Assembly (NCBI GenBank): GCA_036258315.1
Contig: DATADX010000009.1
Span: forward strand, 1-32,666
Origin: DASSYK01 sp036258315
Lineage (GTDB): Bacteria > Actinomycetota > Thermoleophilia > Solirubrobacterales > 70-9
DNA: 32,666 bases
Direction of reading: 5' to 3'
In this document: in pieces, positions 1-7,904 of the stretch
How the letters are laid out: each line of letters opens with the position of its first letter
How positions within the stretch are numbered: position 1 is the stretch's first letter
The notes under the pieces: model-generated
The model's database searches: none
Seen by the model: the letters and a program-made list of their open reading frames with translations, nothing else
What the model was told of the DNA's origin: nothing
Position numbers and translations under genes: made by a program

Positions 1-1
1 C

Positions 2-1399
2 CACGAGGTTCACCTGCTCTGCCAGGACCGCGACGCCGACAAGCTCGACTGGGTCCGCCGGCCTCCCGGCCCGGGGTCGATCACGATCCACGTCCCCGAC
101 ATCGGCGGCCTCCTCCCCGTCTACGTCGCCGACCGCTACCAGGGCTTCGACGTGAAGACGTTCCCGGCGCTGGCCGACGCCGAGCTCGAGCGCTACATCG
201 ATGCCAACGTCGACGCGGTCCGCCGAGTCGCCGCCGAGCACGGCGAGCCCGACGCCGCCCTCGCCAACCACCTCGTGATGGCCCCGGTGATCCTCGCTCG
301 CGCGGGGCTCCGCTACGCGATCAAGGTCCACGGCTCCGACCTCTCCTACACCGTCAGGCCCCACCCCGACCGCTTCGTCCCGTTCGCCCGGGAGGGGACC
401 GACGCCGCCGCGGGCGTCCTGGTGGGCTCGCGGCACACGGCCGAGGATCTCTGGGCGACGGTCCCCGACCCGACGCTGCCCGAGCGCACCCGGCTCGGCC
501 CGCCGGGGGTCGACGTCGAGGAGTTCCGAATCCGCGAGGCGGCTCAGGCGGACGCGGGGGTGGGCGCCCTCGCGGACAGGCTCGCGACGGTCGGCACCGA
601 GGGAGAGTTCGGGCGCGACGGCCCCGGCGCGGCGGAGGCGCTCCGCGCCTGGATCGAGGGCGAGCCGCGCGTCCTGTTCGTCGGCAAGCTGCTCGTCAAC
701 AAGGGCGTCGATCTGCTGCTCGCCGCGTGGCCGCTGGTTCGCGCGGCGCACCCGCGGGCCCGGCTGCTGCTGGCGGGGTTCGGGGCCTACCGTCCCTGCG
801 TCGAGGCCCTGATCGATGCGCTGGGACGGGGTGACCTCGAGGCGGCCCGCGGGATCGCGGCCGAGGGCAGGTTGCGCGAAGGCGGTGAGGAGGCGCCGCT
901 CCCGATCCTGTCGGCTTTCCTCGCCGATCCTCCCGAGGGCTATGCCGAGGCCGCCCGGTCCAGCGCCGGCTCGGTGCTGGTCAGCGGGCGCTTGGAGCAC
1001 TCGGAGGTGGCGGAGGTGATGCCCGCGGCGAACGTACTGGTGATGCCGAGCACCTTCCCCGAGGCGTTCGGGATGGTCCCCGCGGAGGCGGCGGCGAGCG
1101 GGGTGCCCCCCGTTTCGGCCGATCACTCGGGCATGCGCGAGGTCTCGCGCGAGCTCGCGATCGCCGTCGGCGCGCGCCACGCGAAGCTGCTCTCGTTCAC
1201 CGTCGCGCCGGGCGCGGTCGAGGCGATCGCCGCGAGGGTGAACGGGTGGCTGGCGCTGGATCCCGCCGAGCGGCGCCGGATCGGCGCGGCGCTCGCCGAG
1301 CGGGCGCGGGACCTGTGGAGCTGGGATCGGGTCGCCGAAGGCGTGATCTCGGCTTCGCGGGGAGCGCTCGACGAACTGCCACAGGCTGCTCGTGACTGA
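2..1399 (+). CDS. Glycosyltransferase family 4 (GT-B fold), 5' end outside window
   Basis: The frame is open from base 2, so the gene begins upstream of the window; the GTG at 152 is internal. About 465 residues are visible. The C-terminal half carries the GT4 signature: a nucleotide-binding region around GKLLVNKGVDLLLAAW (codons near 680-730) and, near 1057-1110, the acidic EX7E-type motif PEAFGMVPAEAAA that contacts the donor sugar-nucleotide. Family members transfer a sugar from a nucleotide donor to a lipid, glycan or small-molecule acceptor in the cytoplasm. Acceptor and donor cannot be read from the sequence. The gene ends 61 bases before ctaC and is probably a separate unit, because ctaC has its own promoter-like hexamer. 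Confidence 0.85.
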   Translation, partial: HEVHLLCQDRDADKLDWVRRPPGPGSITIHVPDIGGLLPVYVADRYQGFDVKTFPALADAELERYIDANVDAVRRVAAEHGEPDAALANHLVMAPVILARAGLRYAIKVHGSDLSYTVRPHPDRFVPFAREGTDAAAGVLVGSRHTAEDLWATVPDPTLPERTRLGPPGVDVEEFRIREAAQADAGVGALADRLATVGTEGEFGRDGPGAAEALRAWIEGEPRVLFVGKLLVNKGVDLLLAAWPLVRAAHPRARLLLAGFGAYRPCVEALIDALGRGDLEAARGIAAEGRLREGGEEAPLPILSAFLADPPEGYAEAARSSAGSVLVSGRLEHSEVAEVMPAANVLVMPSTFPEAFGMVPAEAAASGVPPVSADHSGMREVSRELAIAVGARHAKLLSFTVAPGAVEAIAARVNGWLALDPAERRRIGAALAERARDLWSWDRVAEGVISASRGALDELPQAARD

Positions 1400-1445
1400 C
1401 GTCTCGAACCCCCTCGCCGCCCCCAGCCTCCGGCCGCTCGATCAA

Positions 1446-1451
1446 TAGAAT
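1446..1451 (+). promoter_or_regulatory. Putative -10 hexamer of the ctaC operon
   Basis: TAGAAT lies nine bases before the ATG of ctaC at 1461, so transcription would begin at or next to the start codon. No Shine-Dalgarno sequence precedes that ATG. No convincing -35 is visible. The same arrangement recurs at several other genes in this window. Confidence 0.45.
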
Positions 1452-1460
1452 GCCGCCCGC

Positions 1461-2231
1461 ATGCGGGGTGTTCCCTACCTGAAGCTCGGTGCGGCGATGA
1501 TCGTGCTCACGGTCATCACCTCGGTGATCATGTTGATTCCGGATTGGAACGGGGAGCAGGCGTCCACGGCGGCCCCGGACATCGACCGCCTCCTCGACGT
1601 GATGATCGTGCTCTCGTCCTTCGTCTTCTCGATCGTGATGGTGCTGCTCGTGTACGCGCTGTGGCGCTGGCGGGCGAAGCCGGGCGACGAATCCGACGGC
1701 GAGCCGATCCACGGCAACACGAGGCTGGAGATCGCCTGGACCGTGATCCCGACCGTGATCGTGCTGTTCGGCGCCGCCTACTCCTGGATCGTGCTCGACG
1801 ACATCGAGGCGAAGGAGCCGGACGCGATGCCGCTCGAGATCACCGGTCAGCAGTACGAGTGGACCTTCGACTATCCGGAGCAGGGCGTCACCTCACACGA
1901 GCTCCACGTCCCGGTCGACCGCCAGCTCGACATGAGCCTGCGCGCCCTCGACGTGATCCACTCCTTCTGGGTGCCCGAGTGGCGGATCAAGCGCGACCTC
2001 GTCCCCGGGGCTCCCTGCTGCAGCGTCGACGACACCGTCGTCGTCACGCCCGACAAGGAGGGCACCTTCTCCGTGATCTGCACCGAGCTGTGCGGGATCG
2101 GCCACGCCACGATGCGAGCCGCCGTCGTCGTCGAGAGCCAGGAGGAGTTCGACGAGTGGGCCTCACGGCAGGACCCGATCCCGCCCGAGGGCCCGACCGG
2201 CGGCGAGCCGACCGGGTCACCCCCGTCATGA
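1461..2231 (+). CDS. ctaC: Cytochrome c oxidase subunit II (functional CuA type)
   Basis: 256 residues. Subunit II takes electrons from cytochrome c through a two-copper CuA centre and passes them to subunit I in the membrane. Hydrophobic segments near residues 9-26, 45-67 and 93-111 anchor it; the rest is the extracytoplasmic cupredoxin domain. All CuA ligands are present: His167, then Cys207, Glu209, Cys211, His215 and Met218 with canonical spacing. An aromatic GQQYEW patch (about 129-134) for electron entry is present. There is no fused haem c domain. An adjacent Cys pair (186-187) before the usual VTP strand is unusual. It is first in an operon with ctaD, a USP-like gene and ctaE. Confidence 0.95.
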   Translation: MRGVPYLKLGAAMIVLTVITSVIMLIPDWNGEQASTAAPDIDRLLDVMIVLSSFVFSIVMVLLVYALWRWRAKPGDESDGEPIHGNTRLEIAWTVIPTVIVLFGAAYSWIVLDDIEAKEPDAMPLEITGQQYEWTFDYPEQGVTSHELHVPVDRQLDMSLRALDVIHSFWVPEWRIKRDLVPGAPCCSVDDTVVVTPDKEGTFSVICTELCGIGHATMRAAVVVESQEEFDEWASRQDPIPPEGPTGGEPTGSPPS

Positions 2232-2261
2232 TCAACCGCGCCGAGATGATCCTTTCCGCGC

Positions 2262-2267
2262 AAGGAG
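2262..2267 (+). promoter_or_regulatory. Shine-Dalgarno that decides the ctaD start
   Basis: AAGGAG ends one base before a GTG at 2269 but seven bases before a second in-frame GTG at 2275. Only the second has workable spacing, so ctaD probably starts at 2275. Confidence 0.6.
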
Positions 2268-2274
2268 CGTGTTC

Positions 2275-4182
2275 GTGACGGCGGCACTGACGCGTCCCGG
2301 CTGGTGGCGGGCCCTGTTCGGGACCCTGATCGGGGCCGGCTTCGGCTTCGGACTGGTGGTGGCGCTGCGCGCGCTCGCGGGCCTCGACATCTGGCAGACC
2401 GAGCAGACGGGCTACCCCCACGTCGTCGTTCCGGCGATCACCGGCTCGCTCGGGTTCCTGATCGGGATCGGCTGCTTCGACTACTGGTTCCGCTGGGCGG
2501 CCGGCGCTCCGACGATCCCGGACGACCACGCCGACCACGGCGCCCGGACCTGGAAGGACTACTTCAAGGTCAACACCGACCACAAGGTGATCGGGATCCA
2601 GTACATCGTCACCACCTTCTTCTTCTTCTTCGCGGGTGGTCTGCTGGCGATGCTGATCCGGGCCGAGCTCGCTCAGCCGGGCACCCAGATCGTCGATCCC
2701 GGCGTCTTCAACGGGCTTTTCTCGACGCACGCGGGGCTGATGATCTTCGTGTTCGTGATCCCGGTCTTCGCCGGGATCGCCAACTACGTCCTGCCGCTGA
2801 TGATCGGCGCGCCCGACATGGCCTTCCCGCGCCTGAACGCGCTCAGCTTCTGGATGCTGCCGGTCGCGGGCGTCCTGTTCCTGGCGAGCTACGCGGTCCC
2901 CGGCGGGGCCTTCGACGCCGGCTGGACCGGCTACGCGCCGCTCTCGACCGGGGCTCCGTTAGGGCAGTCGTTCTTCAACCTCGGCGTCCAGTTCGCGGGC
3001 GGCTCGTCGATCGCGACCGCGCTCAACTTCCTGGTCACGATCATCACCATGCGTGCGCCCGGAATGACCTTCTGGCGAATGCCGCTGCTCGTCTGGGCGA
3101 ACCTCTCGACCTCGGCACTGGTGGTCGCGGCAACGCCGTTCATCGCCGGCGTCCAGTTCATGGTCCTGTTCGACCGCATCCTGCACACGAACTTCTTCCA
3201 GGCGGCGTTCGGCGGCGACGTGATCAGCTACCAGCATATCTTCTGGTTCTACTCCCACCCGGCCGTCTACATCATGATGCTGCCCGGATTCGGGATCGTC
3301 AGCGAGGTGATCGCGACCCACGCGCGGAAGCCGATCTTCGGCTACCGGCTGATGGCGCTCGCGCTGATCGGGATCGTGGTCCTGAGCTACTCGGTCTGGG
3401 CGCACCACATGTTCGTCGCCGGGATGTTCAGCTGGCTGCGCGTGCCGATGATGATCACGACGCTGCTGATCGCCGTCCCGACCGGGATCAAGATCTTCTC
3501 CTGGCTGGGAACGCTGTTCGGCGGCGTGATCCACCTGAGATCGACCTCGATGCTGTTCGCGCTCGGCTTCGTGGTCACGTTCACGATCGGCGGCATCTCG
3601 GGTGTGATGCTGGGGATGATCCCGATCGACATCCACGTTTCCGACACCTACTTCGTCGTCGCCCACATCCATTTCGTCCTGTTCGGCGGATCGGTGTTCA
3701 CGATCTTCGCCGGCATCTACCACTGGTTCCCGAAGATGACGGGGCGGATGTACGACGAGAAGCTCGGCCGAGTCCACTTCTACCTGACCCTGGTGGGGAT
3801 GCTCGGCACGTTCGTGCCGATGCACTGGATCGGGATGGAGGGGATGCCGCGGCGCGTCGCCGACTACGCGGCGGAGTTCGCCGACTGGAACCTGATGATC
3901 TCGGTCTCGGCGTTCCTGCTCGGGGCCGCCCAGCTCGTCTTCCTCTACAACATGATCGTGAGCTGGCGCTATGGGCCGAAGGCGGGCCCCAACCCGTGGC
4001 GGGCGAAGACGATCGAGTGGCAGGTCTCCTCGCCGCCGCCGATCTTCAACTTCGACGAGATTCCGCGCGTGGTCGGCGGGCCATATGAGTTCGGCGTGCC
4101 CGGCGCCCGCCACGCGATCATGGCCGGCGAGAAGGCCGAGGTGAAGAAGCCCGAGAAGACCGAGGTCGGGGCCCCGCAATGA
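2275..4182 (+). CDS. ctaD: Cytochrome c oxidase subunit I, type A2 haem-copper oxidase
   Basis: 635 residues from the GTG at 2275. This is the catalytic subunit that reduces O2 to water and pumps protons. Two extra N-terminal membrane helices (about residues 14-37 and 51-74) precede the usual core. Ligands are complete: His152 for low-spin haem a; His328 with Tyr332 in the motif YSHPAVY (CuB and cross-linked Tyr); His377-His378 for CuB; His464 and His466 for the high- and low-spin haems. Lys406 in PTGIK is the K-channel lysine. The motif YSHPxV in place of GHPEV marks the A2 subfamily, in which the D-channel glutamate is replaced by a Tyr-Ser pair. The stop overlaps the next start by four bases (ATGA), so translation is probably coupled. 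Confidence 0.95.
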   Translation: MTAALTRPGWWRALFGTLIGAGFGFGLVVALRALAGLDIWQTEQTGYPHVVVPAITGSLGFLIGIGCFDYWFRWAAGAPTIPDDHADHGARTWKDYFKVNTDHKVIGIQYIVTTFFFFFAGGLLAMLIRAELAQPGTQIVDPGVFNGLFSTHAGLMIFVFVIPVFAGIANYVLPLMIGAPDMAFPRLNALSFWMLPVAGVLFLASYAVPGGAFDAGWTGYAPLSTGAPLGQSFFNLGVQFAGGSSIATALNFLVTIITMRAPGMTFWRMPLLVWANLSTSALVVAATPFIAGVQFMVLFDRILHTNFFQAAFGGDVISYQHIFWFYSHPAVYIMMLPGFGIVSEVIATHARKPIFGYRLMALALIGIVVLSYSVWAHHMFVAGMFSWLRVPMMITTLLIAVPTGIKIFSWLGTLFGGVIHLRSTSMLFALGFVVTFTIGGISGVMLGMIPIDIHVSDTYFVVAHIHFVLFGGSVFTIFAGIYHWFPKMTGRMYDEKLGRVHFYLTLVGMLGTFVPMHWIGMEGMPRRVADYAAEFADWNLMISVSAFLLGAAQLVFLYNMIVSWRYGPKAGPNPWRAKTIEWQVSSPPPIFNFDEIPRVVGGPYEFGVPGARHAIMAGEKAEVKKPEKTEVGAPQ

Positions 4183-5231
4183 GCGACGACGTCGAGAAGA
4201 AGGTCGAGGAGGCGACGATCCCCGAGGGGGAGGACCCGACGGCGCCCGAGCCCGGTCCCTCCGGCGAGTCGGCAACCGACTTCGGCACCCCCGCCGAGCA
4301 CGAGTCGGAGGTGATCGCGCCGCCCGAGCCCTCGGGCCAGGGCGACCCCGATCCGCGGCCGTCGCGCGAGGGGGTGAAGCGCGTGCTGATCTTCCTCAAC
4401 GAGGTCGCCGGCGGGCGCAAGCTGCTGCAGGCGGCGCGCGAGCTCAAGGACGGCGGCGCCGAGTACTTCGGCGCCGTCGCGCCCCAGAACCATCCCGCGG
4501 TCGGCCAGATCGTCGACACCGAGGAGCTCCGCGAGGCCGCCCGGAGCCGCGTCGACGTCACCCTCCAGGTCCTGGCCGAGTTCGGGATTGAGGCGGAGGG
4601 GGCGGTGATGGACCGGGATCCGGCCCTCGCCCTGGACGACGCCGTGCGCGCGACCAAGCCCGACTACGTCCTCCTCTCCGCCCTCTACGAGACCCGCTTC
4701 GGGTTCACCCGCAAGGACCTGGTCGAGTGGGCGAAGAGCAGCTTCGAGGCCCGCGTCGAGCACATCCCGGTCCGTGTCGACGACGACGCGGTGCGCTGGG
4801 ACCTCGTGCACACGCTGGTGGTCGCGACCAAGACCGTCAACAGCCCGGAGCTGCTCGCGCGCCTCAAGGAGCGGGCCCGGGAGAAGAAGCACCGCTACAC
4901 GTTGATCTGCCCGCGCTCGGGCGACGTGACGCGCGAGGAGGTCTGCCGGAACCTCGCCGCCACTCTCGCCGAGATGTACCGCGAGGAGGTCGACGCGACG
5001 GGTCAGCCGATGAGCCCCGACCCGTACCCCGCGATCGTCAACGCGATCGAGCACTACCGCATCGACGAGATCCTGATCTCGACGCTGCGTGGCGAGCAGT
5101 CGAAGTGGCTCGAGGAGGGCCTGATCGACCGCGTCAGAGAGCTCACCGACAAGCCGGTCGAGCACGTGGAAGCCGGCGCCGGGACGACGAGCGCCGCGGG
5201 CGCGCCGGCCCCGGTCGGGAGTGGAAGCTGA
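4179..5231 (+). CDS. Tandem universal-stress-like protein inside the cta operon
   Basis: 350 residues. An acidic, Pro-rich disordered leader (about 1-65) is followed by two Rossmann-like alpha/beta domains (about 66-200 and 205-340) that resemble the universal stress protein fold. The second ends in a pattern with STL...SKWL...D...V...LPVxHV character, known from actinobacterial USP-like proteins. I see no clear ATP-binding GxxGxxxxxxxxG motif, so nucleotide binding is uncertain. It overlaps ctaD by four bases and ctaE by one base, so it is locked into the oxidase operon and should be made with it. No signal peptide or membrane segment is seen, so it should be cytoplasmic. A role in oxidase regulation or assembly is inference from context only. 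Confidence 0.7.
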   Translation: MSDDVEKKVEEATIPEGEDPTAPEPGPSGESATDFGTPAEHESEVIAPPEPSGQGDPDPRPSREGVKRVLIFLNEVAGGRKLLQAARELKDGGAEYFGAVAPQNHPAVGQIVDTEELREAARSRVDVTLQVLAEFGIEAEGAVMDRDPALALDDAVRATKPDYVLLSALYETRFGFTRKDLVEWAKSSFEARVEHIPVRVDDDAVRWDLVHTLVVATKTVNSPELLARLKERAREKKHRYTLICPRSGDVTREEVCRNLAATLAEMYREEVDATGQPMSPDPYPAIVNAIEHYRIDEILISTLRGEQSKWLEEGLIDRVRELTDKPVEHVEAGAGTTSAAGAPAPVGSGS

Positions 5232-5851
5232 TGGAGAGCGCATCCGTAGCCGTCGGCCACGCCGAGGAGCACCACGGGCCGCCCGAGGCCAACCAGAGCT
5301 CGCGGATCGACCGGCAGACCCTCGGGATCCTTCTTTTCATCATCTCCGAGGTGATGTTGTTCGGCGCCTTCTTCGCCTCCTACTTCTTCATCCGGATCGT
5401 CGCCAACGAGGGCCCCTGGCCACCGGACCCGTGGGAGCTCCCGGTCGCAGTCGCGGGGATGAACACCGCGATCCTCGTCTCATCGAGCTTCACGATGCAC
5501 TACGCGCTCGAGTCGATCCGGGCGAACAACCACCGCGGACTCAAGCTCGGCCTGGTCGCCACGCTGCTGCTGGGCGCGACGTTCCTGTTCATCCAGATGA
5601 ACGAGTACGTCCACGTCGGCTTCAGCGCCCGCGACGGCGCCTTCGGCTCGATCTTCTACGGCCTCACGGGCCTCCACGGGGCCCACGTGTTCGTCGGGCT
5701 GCTCCTGCTCAGCATCGCCTCGATCCGCGCCTTCCGCGGCCACTACGGCCCCGCGGCCAAGGACCACCTCGGCGTCGAGGTGCCCGGGATCTACTGGCAC
5801 TTCGTCGACGTGATGTGGATCATCGTCTTCACCACGGTCTACGTCCTCTAG
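5231..5851 (+). CDS. ctaE: Cytochrome c oxidase subunit III
   Basis: 206 residues, starting at the ATG that overlaps the previous stop by one base. Subunit III is a membrane protein that stabilises subunit I and its proton uptake. Five hydrophobic segments are seen. The family hallmarks GLTGLHGAHV (about residues 148-157) and the C-terminal YWHFVDVMWIIVF are present. Homologues from related bacteria have a similar length, consistent with the short five-helix form. Its last 13 codons and stop are repeated at 7905-7947 with only synonymous changes, which marks the edge of an inserted block. Confidence 0.95.
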   Translation: MESASVAVGHAEEHHGPPEANQSSRIDRQTLGILLFIISEVMLFGAFFASYFFIRIVANEGPWPPDPWELPVAVAGMNTAILVSSSFTMHYALESIRANNHRGLKLGLVATLLLGATFLFIQMNEYVHVGFSARDGAFGSIFYGLTGLHGAHVFVGLLLLSIASIRAFRGHYGPAAKDHLGVEVPGIYWHFVDVMWIIVFTTVYVL

Positions 5852-5852
5852 G
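5810..5852 (+). repeat. 43-bp direct repeat, copy 1 (3' end of ctaE)
   Basis: Matches 7905-7947 at 41 of 43 positions in the same orientation. Both differences (GTC/GTG and GTC/GTT) are third-position and silent. This copy is the functional end of ctaE. Similarity stops immediately outside the 43 bases on both sides. Confidence 0.85.
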
Positions 5853-5859
5853 ACCCGCT

Positions 5860-6310
5860 CTAGCAAGCCATTTGTAGATCCCGCGGGACGCCCGTGGGAC
5901 AACGGGCGGGAAAACGAACCTTGCAGGGGCGCATCGACGCCCCCTCACAACCGCCCGGTCCTTCCTGGTACTCCCAGTCCTCCAGCGGGCACTCGACCGT
6001 GAGCTCCACATCAGTCCTCCTCGGCGGCTGCGCGACCGCCGGCGGGGTATTGGTCCACAACCGAGCACTCAGATTCATCTCCCAGACGCGGCTCGCCCTC
6101 GAGATACGGTGAGAAGGTGGCGGCGTTCACGTCGTCGGTCGCGCTCGAGGCGTCCAGCCCGACGGCATCCGGAACGTGCGGCTTCTCCGGCTTCGGCTTC
6201 GAGGCATTCCCATCCCCGCTTGGACTGGTCGACTCGCCGCAGCCTGCTGTCAAAGAGAGCAAGCGCAGCCCAGATCGCCAGCGAACCAAGACGCCTCTTG
6301 TGCACGTCAT
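5860..6310 (-). pseudogene. Frameshifted PASTA-domain lipoprotein
   Basis: Three frames must be joined to read one sensible protein. It starts near a GTG at 6305 (or ATG at 6310) with HKRRLGSLAIWAALAL, a typical signal peptide. Dropping one T from the run near 6260 continues it as LLTAGCGES, a lipobox. A PASTA domain follows (VPDAVGL... to VVDQYPAGG). Near 6036 the frame must shift by one base again to restore the usual PASTA end PPRRTDVELTVEC, then about 40 residues run to a stop at 5860. Unrepaired, the second frame stops at 6011. PASTA lipoproteins bind peptidoglycan or are surface modules of unknown role. The gene lies 12-17 bases after the SnoaL-like gene. Two separate indels suggest decay, but sequencing error is possible. 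Confidence 0.6.
5889..5908. terminator. Hairpin downstream of ctaE
   Basis: CGCCCGT, loop gggaca, ACGGGCG: a perfect seven-pair stem 38 bases after the ctaE stop. There is no T-run. It could end the cta operon transcript, and it also lies in the 3' end of the converging pseudogene. Confidence 0.4.
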
Positions 6311-6322
6311 GCCCGACATCAC

Positions 6323-6733
6323 CTACTCCGACAGCCCAGCGGCTTCGAGGGCCTGGGCACGGGTCCTGAAGACGCGGATTTTCACCACGACGCCTTCGCG
6401 AAACGTCCACACCTGGTGCAGGTCGCGTTCGAGCGTCTCACCACTGCCGCCCATCGCCACTGTCTCATGCAACGCGATGACGACTTCGTCTTGAACATCG
6501 ACTAGGTCGCGAGGCTCGGCGCGGTAATCCTGCCAGCCGCTCACGTACGTGGTCATCAGCGCCTGAAACTTCTCTCTACCGCTCCCTACATTGGGCCAGT
6601 CAGGAAGCGGGTAATCCGAGACGTCCCACTCGATGTCGGGGTCGAAAACGGCGGTCTGGAAGATTTCCGGCCCGTAGCCGCTTTGCGCCCACGCATTGAG
6701 CCCGGAGCGAAGCGTTTCGACGTTCTCAGACAT
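6323..6733 (-). CDS. SnoaL-like / NTF2-like fold protein
   Basis: 136 residues, soluble, no signal peptide. The pattern fits the SnoaL-like branch of the NTF2 superfamily: an N-terminal helix with NAW, a DPDIEWDVSDYPLPD segment lining the pocket, then beta strands with E...HQVWTFREGVVVKIRVF, and a C-terminal RTRAQALEAAGL, which is common in actinobacterial members. The family includes cyclases, isomerases and many proteins of unknown substrate, so no reaction is assigned. It is followed on the same strand by the broken PASTA gene and divergent from the CHRD gene across about 200 bases. Confidence 0.75.
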   Translation of the reverse strand: MSENVETLRSGLNAWAQSGYGPEIFQTAVFDPDIEWDVSDYPLPDWPNVGSGREKFQALMTTYVSGWQDYRAEPRDLVDVQDEVVIALHETVAMGGSGETLERDLHQVWTFREGVVVKIRVFRTRAQALEAAGLSE

Positions 6734-6936
6734 CGCCTACGCAGTATCTCGCTACGCCAGCGGGTGGGGATGGTTCGGATGACGACTGCGCCTTTCGGAA
6801 TACCGCCCATTTGCGGCACGCACGCAATATTTCGCGTGTGCTCGGCCCGAAGTTTGCCGCGGTTGTCCCCTGGGCAAAGGTCCTTACGAACGCGTGCATT
6901 TGGATTCGAGGTCGATTGCCGGAGGAGGTGGCGACG

Positions 6937-7467
6937 ATGAACCCACGCGTCAAGTTGGCGGCGGTAGTCGCGGTGGTGTCAGTGGCGGTTGCCGGCGCGA
7001 CGATAGCTGTGGCCGGGGGGGGCGGCAACAAATTCCGGGAGCAACTCAGCGGATACGAGGAGACGCCACTCGCCCTCTCGACCCCTGGAAAGGCCAAGTT
7101 CGAGACCCGTCTCGGCAAGACGGCAATGTCATATCGGTTGAGTTATCGGGATCTCGAGGCATCTGTCACCCAAGCGCACATCCATTTCGGCGCCGAGGGC
7201 CAGAGCGGCGGGATCAGCGTGTTCCTGTGCACGAACCTCGGCAACGGGCCTCCGGGCACACAGGAGTGCCCAGCGCAGCCGGCAACGATCACGGGGACGA
7301 TCGTCCCCAGCGACGTGATCGGCCCAGCCGCGCAGGGGATCGACCCGGGTGAGTTCGGCGAGCTCGTCGATGCGATTCGGGCGGGCGCGGCGTACGCGAA
7401 CGTCCACACTGTGAAGTACGCGGCGGGTGAGATTCGAGCGCAGCTCGAGCGCGGCCCAAACGATTAG
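6937..7467 (+). CDS. Secreted CHRD-domain protein
   Basis: 176 residues from the ATG at 6937, which has a strong Shine-Dalgarno (GGAGGAGG, 6921-6928) eight bases upstream; the frame is open further upstream but without support. Residues 1-28 form a signal peptide ending AVAGGG. The rest is one CHRD domain: LSGYEETP at the start, the central TQAHIHFGAEGQSGGISVFLC (about 80-100), and the closing YANVHTVKYAAGEIRAQL. CHRD domains occur in chordin and in many bacterial exported proteins with unclear function. One cysteine pair (near residues 99 and 113) could form a disulphide outside the cell. It lies in the block bracketed by ctaE repeats. Confidence 0.85.
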   Translation: MNPRVKLAAVVAVVSVAVAGATIAVAGGGGNKFREQLSGYEETPLALSTPGKAKFETRLGKTAMSYRLSYRDLEASVTQAHIHFGAEGQSGGISVFLCTNLGNGPPGTQECPAQPATITGTIVPSDVIGPAAQGIDPGEFGELVDAIRAGAAYANVHTVKYAAGEIRAQLERGPND

Positions 7468-7487
7468 ACGCACACGCTGACGGTGGG

Positions 7488-7512
7488 CCCCGCCGCTCCG
7501 CGAGTGGCGGGG
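7488..7512 (+). terminator. Hairpin after the CHRD gene
   Basis: CCCCGCCGCT, loop ccgcg, AGTGGCGGGG: a ten-pair stem with one G-T wobble, 20 bases after the CHRD stop. There is no downstream T-run, as is common in high-GC genomes. It is a probable terminator. Confidence 0.45.
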
Positions 7513-7571
7513 GTCACCCCCTTGCTCCCCGACAGCGGCATAGACGACATCAGCGCGGGGGTCTACTACCG

Positions 7572-7646
7572 GCCCGGCGTCGCGGCTGCTTGCCCCGCCG
7601 GGCTGAGTCCTAGGCCGACGGCCCGGCGCGCGCACTCAGCCGGGCC
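7572..7646. repeat. Nested inverted repeats in a gene-free stretch
   Basis: The 437 bases from 7468 to 7904 hold no credible gene. Within them GCCCGGC/GCCGGGC words recur. GGCCCGGC (7620-7627) pairs with GCCGGGCC (7639-7646), and GGCTGAGT (about 7610-7617) can pair instead with ACTCAGCC (7634-7641), giving competing folds. It could be terminator debris or a structured RNA; nothing here decides. Confidence 0.3.
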
Positions 7647-7904
7647 GATCCAAGGTTCTCCTGTGGAAACGCGAGTAGTCCCGCAGTTCGATTCGTCCAG
7701 CGCCAACCGCGGTTGCAGCGGGAGTGTCGTCCTGGCTCTTGTGCCTTGATGAGCGGGGTGTTGAAGTTCACGTCGCGTCTGCGCCCTGAAGCGTGCTATT
7801 GGGTGGGGGTTCAGCGGGTCCCGTCCTCGCCGACGTGGGCGGGACGAGGCGGGAGCGTAAACCGCATGAACACGCAAAACTTTGCTTAGTGAAGCCATGG
7901 CTGT

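Larger units (their letters stand above)
5852..7904. other. Putative inserted block between two ctaE 3' ends
   Basis: The two copies of the ctaE 3' end bracket about 2.05 kb holding a decayed PASTA lipoprotein gene, a SnoaL-like gene, a CHRD gene and some gene-free DNA. At the right-hand copy the TAG of the ctaE-like tail overlaps the stop of the convergent gene at 7943-8230, which looks like the ancestral junction. No integrase or transposase gene is visible inside, so if this came by site-specific insertion the recombinase has been lost or acted in trans. Parts of the block (about 6300-6900 and 7860-7900) look less GC-rich by eye than the flanks. Confidence 0.5.

Noticed and set aside
2959..4275. 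A 438-codon minus-strand open frame opposite ctaD
   Set aside because: His/Arg/Asp-rich antisense translation of ctaD without domain signal.
4727..5230. An N-terminal extension of ctaE upstream of 5231
   Set aside because: It overlaps the USP-like gene out of frame, is Arg-rich, and CtaE begins naturally at the ATG at 5231.
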